From Tsuneonella suprasediminis (GTDB lineage Bacteria; Pseudomonadota; Alphaproteobacteria; Sphingomonadales; Sphingomonadaceae), in the NCBI RefSeq assembly GCF_003605755.1, contig NZ_RAHJ01000017.1, forward strand, positions 54,112-118,111: DNA of 64,000 bases, given 5' to 3'. Positions within the stretch are counted from its first letter, which is position 1. Each line of letters opens with the position of its first letter. Below the pieces are notes generated by a model that worked only from the letters and a program-made list of their open reading frames with translations, was not told the origin of the DNA and made no database searches. This document shows, in pieces, positions 60,600 through 64,000 of this stretch. A program made the translations under genes and the position numbers.

Positions 60600-62672
60600 T
60601 TACTTCGCGGTCGCGTCGTCCAGCCCTTTCACGAACTGGCCGCCCTGGATGATTTCCGCAGTCGAGTCCTTCACTGTTTCCCCGATCGGTTCCGACCGGC
60701 CATTGAGGCACGTGGCGAGGAAATTCTCAGTGATCGCGTTGAAGGCGATGTTGTTGGTCGGCTTGGCAAAACCGTGCCCTTCGTCGGGGAACAGCACGTA
60801 AGTTACCGGGATGCCCTTGGCCTTCATCGCATCGGCGATCTGGTCGCTTTCCGCTTTGTTGACGCGCGGATCGTTGGCGCCCTGTCCGATCAGCAGCGGG
60901 CGCATGATATCGCCTGCCTTGTAGAGCGGGCTGCGTTCCTTGAGCATCGCCAACCCTTCGGGCGTTTCGGGATTGCCCATCCGCTGATGGAACTGCGCGA
61001 TCACCGGCTCCCAATAGGGCGGAATGGTTTTCAGCAGAGTTTCCAGATTCGACGGGCCGACGATATCGACGCCGCAGGCATATTCGGTGGGGGTGAAGGC
61101 CATGCCCGCCAGCGTGGCATATCCGCCATAGCTGCCGCCCATGATCGCCACTTTGTCTTTGTTGGTCACACCTTTATCGACCGCCCATGCGACCGCATCG
61201 ACCAGATCGTCCTGCATCTTGCGGCCCCATTGCAGGTTGCCCGCTTCGATGAACGATTTGCCGAACCCGGTCGAGCCGCGGAAATTGACGCTAAGCACAG
61301 CATAGCCGCGGTTGGCCAGCCACTGGTGATAGCTGTTGTAGCCATATCCATCGCGCGCCCACGGGCCGCCATGAACCAGCAGCACCATCGGCACCGGCGC
61401 ATCGGGCACCCCATCGGCATTGCTGTCGCTGCCCGGCGGCAAGGTCAGGTAACTGACCAGCGTCAGCCCGTCGCGCGATGTGATTTCCAGCGGGTGCATC
61501 GGTTGCAGCGGCGCGCCTGCCAGTTCGGGCCGGGTGGTGTAGAAATCGGTGAGCGTCTTCGCCTTGCGGTCGTAGATATAGGTCTTGCTGGGGGCAGAGA
61601 CGGGATCGTTCCACACGATCCATTTGGTATCGTCGTCTGTCCGGCTCGATACACCGAATTCGCCATCGAACTTGCTGTCGAGCCAGTCGAGCGAAGCCTT
61701 GATATTGGGGTCGAGCGCGGTCCATTCGGTTTTCAGGTAATCGACCGAGTAGGCTTCGACTTCGCCGGTAATCGGGTCGGTCATGACCCCGCCGATATCG
61801 GCCTTGTCATTTTCCGCGATAACCTTGCGTTCACCGGTTGCCACGTCCTGCGCGTAAAGCGCGGCGGTGTCGCGGCCACGGCTGTCTAACCAGTACAGCG
61901 TCTTGCCGTCGGTGGTGTATCCGGCGGGCGATGTCGTCAGCGAATCTTCCAGTCCGGTGCTGGTGAACGGCTTGTCCGCGATTTTGCCATCGTCGATTGC
62001 GAAATAGTCCATCCCGCCCTCTGCATTGGGGCGCAGCGCCATCCGCAGGTGCAGGTTGTTGTCAGCGAGGAATCCGGCATAGCCATCGTTCTGCAACACT
62101 TCGGTCAGCTTGCCGCTGCCGAGGTCGAGCAGATAGACATCATGGAACCGCGCATCGCGATTGTTGAGGCCGACCAGCAGTTTATCCTTCTGAATGGTCG
62201 ATGCGCCCACCAGTTGCACCCGCGTCTTCTCGAACGGAGTGAGGGTGGTTTCCTTGCCGCTGGCGACATCCACGCCATAGAGCAGGAAATTCTCGTCTCC
62301 GCCCTTGTCCTGAATACACAGGATGCTCTTGCTGTCGGGCGCCCAGAAATACTGCCGGATCGGGCGGTCGGTCGATGCAGTCATCGCCTTGGCGGCAGAT
62401 GGATCGGCGGCGGGGGCCATGAACACGTTGAGCACCCCGTCTTTCGGGGCCAGCCAGCTCAGCCACTTGCCATCGGGGCTTAGCTGGCCCCCGGCGCGGG
62501 TGGGATTGCCGAACAGATCATCGCGTGGGATCAGTTTGGCTTGATCGACCTTCGCTTCTACGGCGGCGGTCTTGCTGGCGGTCATCGATTTCTCCTGACT
62601 GGCATATGCGGCAGTGGCCGTGATGAGGCCCGCCGCTGTGGCGAGCAGAGCGGCTTTGCGAACAATGGACAT
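60600..62672 (-). CDS. S9 family peptidase (prolyl oligopeptidase-like), exported
   Basis: The 690-residue protein has a signal peptide (AALLATAAGLITATAAYA), a beta-propeller region and an alpha/beta-hydrolase domain: nucleophile GGSYGGYATLAGM, IGQGANDPRVNKAES with the catalytic Asp and FPDEGHGFAKP with the catalytic His. It cleaves peptides in the periplasm. The ATG at 62672 follows GGGAGGAA. Likely scavenging; substrate specificity is unknown. Confidence 0.94.
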   Translation of the reverse strand: MSIVRKAALLATAAGLITATAAYASQEKSMTASKTAAVEAKVDQAKLIPRDDLFGNPTRAGGQLSPDGKWLSWLAPKDGVLNVFMAPAADPSAAKAMTASTDRPIRQYFWAPDSKSILCIQDKGGDENFLLYGVDVASGKETTLTPFEKTRVQLVGASTIQKDKLLVGLNNRDARFHDVYLLDLGSGKLTEVLQNDGYAGFLADNNLHLRMALRPNAEGGMDYFAIDDGKIADKPFTSTGLEDSLTTSPAGYTTDGKTLYWLDSRGRDTAALYAQDVATGERKVIAENDKADIGGVMTDPITGEVEAYSVDYLKTEWTALDPNIKASLDWLDSKFDGEFGVSSRTDDDTKWIVWNDPVSAPSKTYIYDRKAKTLTDFYTTRPELAGAPLQPMHPLEITSRDGLTLVSYLTLPPGSDSNADGVPDAPVPMVLLVHGGPWARDGYGYNSYHQWLANRGYAVLSVNFRGSTGFGKSFIEAGNLQWGRKMQDDLVDAVAWAVDKGVTNKDKVAIMGGSYGGYATLAGMAFTPTEYACGVDIVGPSNLETLLKTIPPYWEPVIAQFHQRMGNPETPEGLAMLKERSPLYKAGDIMRPLLIGQGANDPRVNKAESDQIADAMKAKGIPVTYVLFPDEGHGFAKPTNNIAFNAITENFLATCLNGRSEPIGETVKDSTAEIIQGGQFVKGLDDATAK

Positions 62673-62750
62673 ATTGGAAGTTCCTCCCCTGAGAATACTG
62701 TATTGTGGAGATAATACAGATCGCGGCGAGGTCAAGGGTATCGGTGGGCG

Positions 62751-63815
62751 CTACGGCCTTGTTCGCGCCTGATCCAGTTCGCTCCGCAGCGTTGCCACCA
62801 GTTGTGCGGCGGGCATCGCGCGGGCCAGCGGGGCACCTTGCCCCGCCCATTGCGCGCCATAGCCGAACTTGCCCTGCGCCTTCGCGGCGGCGTGCAGCGC
62901 CTTTCCTGCGTCGTATGCTCTCGGATAATCGGGCGGAAGTCGATCTCCCGCGCTGCCTGCCAGAGCGGTGAACCGATTGGCGAGGGCGCGCGCGGGCCTG
63001 CCGGAGATAAGCGGGGTGAGCATGGTGTGATACGCGCCGGGACCGCGGAGCGCCGCGCGATACGCATCGTCCGCTGCCGATTCCGGGCAAGCGACGAATG
63101 CTGTACCAAGCTGTGCCGCCACTGCACCGAGATCGAGCGCAGCCGCTATTCCCGCGCCATCCATAATCCCGCCCGCTGCGATCACCGGCAGTCGCGTGTG
63201 CCGTACCAGCAGCCGGGTGAGCGCCATCGTGCCGAGCGCATCGTCGGGCGCGGCGGGATCGAATATGCCGCGATGGCCGCCTGCCTCGATCCCTTGCGCG
63301 ACGATAGCATCGATACCGGCGGCTTCAATCGCCTTGGCTTCGGCAAGGCTGGTCGCGGTCGCCATCAGATAGATGCCGCGTTCGCGCATTGCCGACACCG
63401 CATCGGGGCCGGGCAGGCCGAAGTGGAAGCTGACCACTGGCGGCGCCGTTTCCAGCAACATCGCCAGCATAGCGGGATCGTCAGCAAAGCTGGTGTAGAT
63501 GGTGTTCAGCGATGCGGGCGGCTGCGCGCCGTATTGCCGAAATACCGGCTCAAGCCATGCCAGCCACTCGGCTTCGCGTTCGGCATCGGGTGTCGGGCTG
63601 TCATGCACGAACAGGTTGACGTTGAAAGGCTTGCTGGTGCGGCCGCGCAATTCCCCGATCATCGCCCGCGCATCATCTGCATCGGTCGCACCAATCCCGA
63701 TGGAGCCCAGCGCCCCAGCCTCCGCAACCTCAGCCGTCATCAGCGGCGTCGAAACACCCGCCATCGGTGCCTGTATCAACGGGACGGTGAGCTGGAAGCG
63801 ATCAATCAAAGACAT
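62751..63815 (-). CDS. Nitronate monooxygenase family flavoprotein
   Basis: The 354-residue protein has the NMO pattern: PLIQAPMAGVSTPLMTAEVA, FNVNLFVHD, SFHFGLPGPDAV with the catalytic-type His, IVAQGIEAGGHRGIFD and VIAAGGIMDGAGIAAAL as the FMN-binding loop. NMO oxidises nitronates to carbonyls and nitrite. It lies 79 bases upstream of the S9 peptidase on the same strand. Confidence 0.93.
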   Translation of the reverse strand: MSLIDRFQLTVPLIQAPMAGVSTPLMTAEVAEAGALGSIGIGATDADDARAMIGELRGRTSKPFNVNLFVHDSPTPDAEREAEWLAWLEPVFRQYGAQPPASLNTIYTSFADDPAMLAMLLETAPPVVSFHFGLPGPDAVSAMRERGIYLMATATSLAEAKAIEAAGIDAIVAQGIEAGGHRGIFDPAAPDDALGTMALTRLLVRHTRLPVIAAGGIMDGAGIAAALDLGAVAAQLGTAFVACPESAADDAYRAALRGPGAYHTMLTPLISGRPARALANRFTALAGSAGDRLPPDYPRAYDAGKALHAAAKAQGKFGYGAQWAGQGAPLARAMPAAQLVATLRSELDQARTRP

Positions 63816-63949
63816 ACCTCTCCACTAGCGCGCGGTTTGGGGAGAGCCAAATTGGGGGGATGTCTGTTATGGGGGGAAGATGGACGTTGCTCTTACAAAC
63901 AAGGTCGTTAGGCTTTGTTTCATGTCACGTGCCCTCACTATGCTGGCTT

Positions 63950-64000
63950 TGAACCGCCCCGGGATTGTCGGAGGCCCTAACTCCTGAGAGGAAGGGTCTA
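63950..64000 (+). mobile_element. Possible left end of an insertion sequence (IS3-like)
   Basis: TGAACCGCCCCGGGATTGTC followed by GGAGGCCCTAACTCC and GAGAGGAAGG resembles the TG-starting terminus and leader of IS3-group elements, with a ribosome-site-like AGAGGAAGG just before the window end where orfA would start. The second end, target duplication and transposase are outside. The 63816-63949 stretch before it holds no gene. Confidence 0.4.

Overview
The window is chromosomal DNA of an alphaproteobacterium, most probably a member of Sphingomonadales (Erythrobacteraceae or Novosphingobium-like). I infer this from the high GC content and from family-typical genes and orders: a MipZ-type ATPase, a Gly-rich TonB-dependent receptor, infA-maf-RNase-yacG next to tRNA-Phe, hisG-hisD-nusB-thiL, a bolA/J-domain pair, a short-form HisG, and bpt-tamA-tamB. 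No database search was possible, so family names rest on recognised motifs, length and context.

Layout. (a) 1-3464: an accessory segment abutting the 3' end of tRNA-Phe. It holds a 5'-truncated phage/plasmid-type protein, an unknown protein coupled to it, a HigB toxin with a long HigA antitoxin fused to a ImmA/IrrE-type zinc-peptidase domain, then a decayed stretch with short direct repeats. It looks like one end of an integrated island; the other end lies outside. (b) 3465-5646: tRNA-Phe, yacG, RNase E/G-like gene, maf, infA. (c) 5914-12139: TonB-dependent receptor, mipZ, uvrC. (d) 12140-14665: an intergenic repeat block, a degenerate GGDEF protein and a PilZ-HTH fusion, with CtrA-like half-sites between the last two. 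(e) 14730-20018: acyl-CoA thioesterase, a cupin-like/GNAT pair and the proton-pumping pyrophosphatase. (f) 20114-24649: thiL, nusB, hisD, hisG and a divergent DUF2332 gene. (g) 24691-30856: hydrolase, SDR, bolA, J-domain gene, and a GST/VOC set under a divergent HxlR regulator. (h) 30988-35076: cobS with no adjacent cobT, a nucleotidyltransferase-fold protein plus a small partner, and PBP1A. (i) 35077-36017: about 0.94 kb of repeats. (j) 36018-48231: two hotdog thioesterases, a small membrane protein, an exported amidohydrolase, threonine ammonia-lyase, then bpt-tamA-tamB. (k) 48252-53061: fasciclin lipoprotein, a repeat protein, a GH24 lysozyme, and glnB-glnA behind a sigma-54-like promoter. 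(l) 53313-63815: argC, an SH3-like protein, an M17 aminopeptidase, a lipoprotein, map, ccmAB, pterin dehydratase, SDR, S9 peptidase and nitronate monooxygenase. The last 51 bases resemble the left end of an insertion sequence.

Most of the window is ordinary housekeeping. Parts worth a second look are the HigB / HigA-peptidase pair at the tRNA-linked island edge; cell-cycle-type control sequences (GANTC, DnaA-like and CtrA-like motifs) upstream of mipZ, the c-di-GMP-like pair and bpt-tamAB; the nucleotidyltransferase/small-protein pair after cobS; a 19-bp perfect hairpin over the tamB stop; and three dispersed repeat families (a palindromic element of about 123 bp, an 88-bp element, and a 192-bp tandem duplication).
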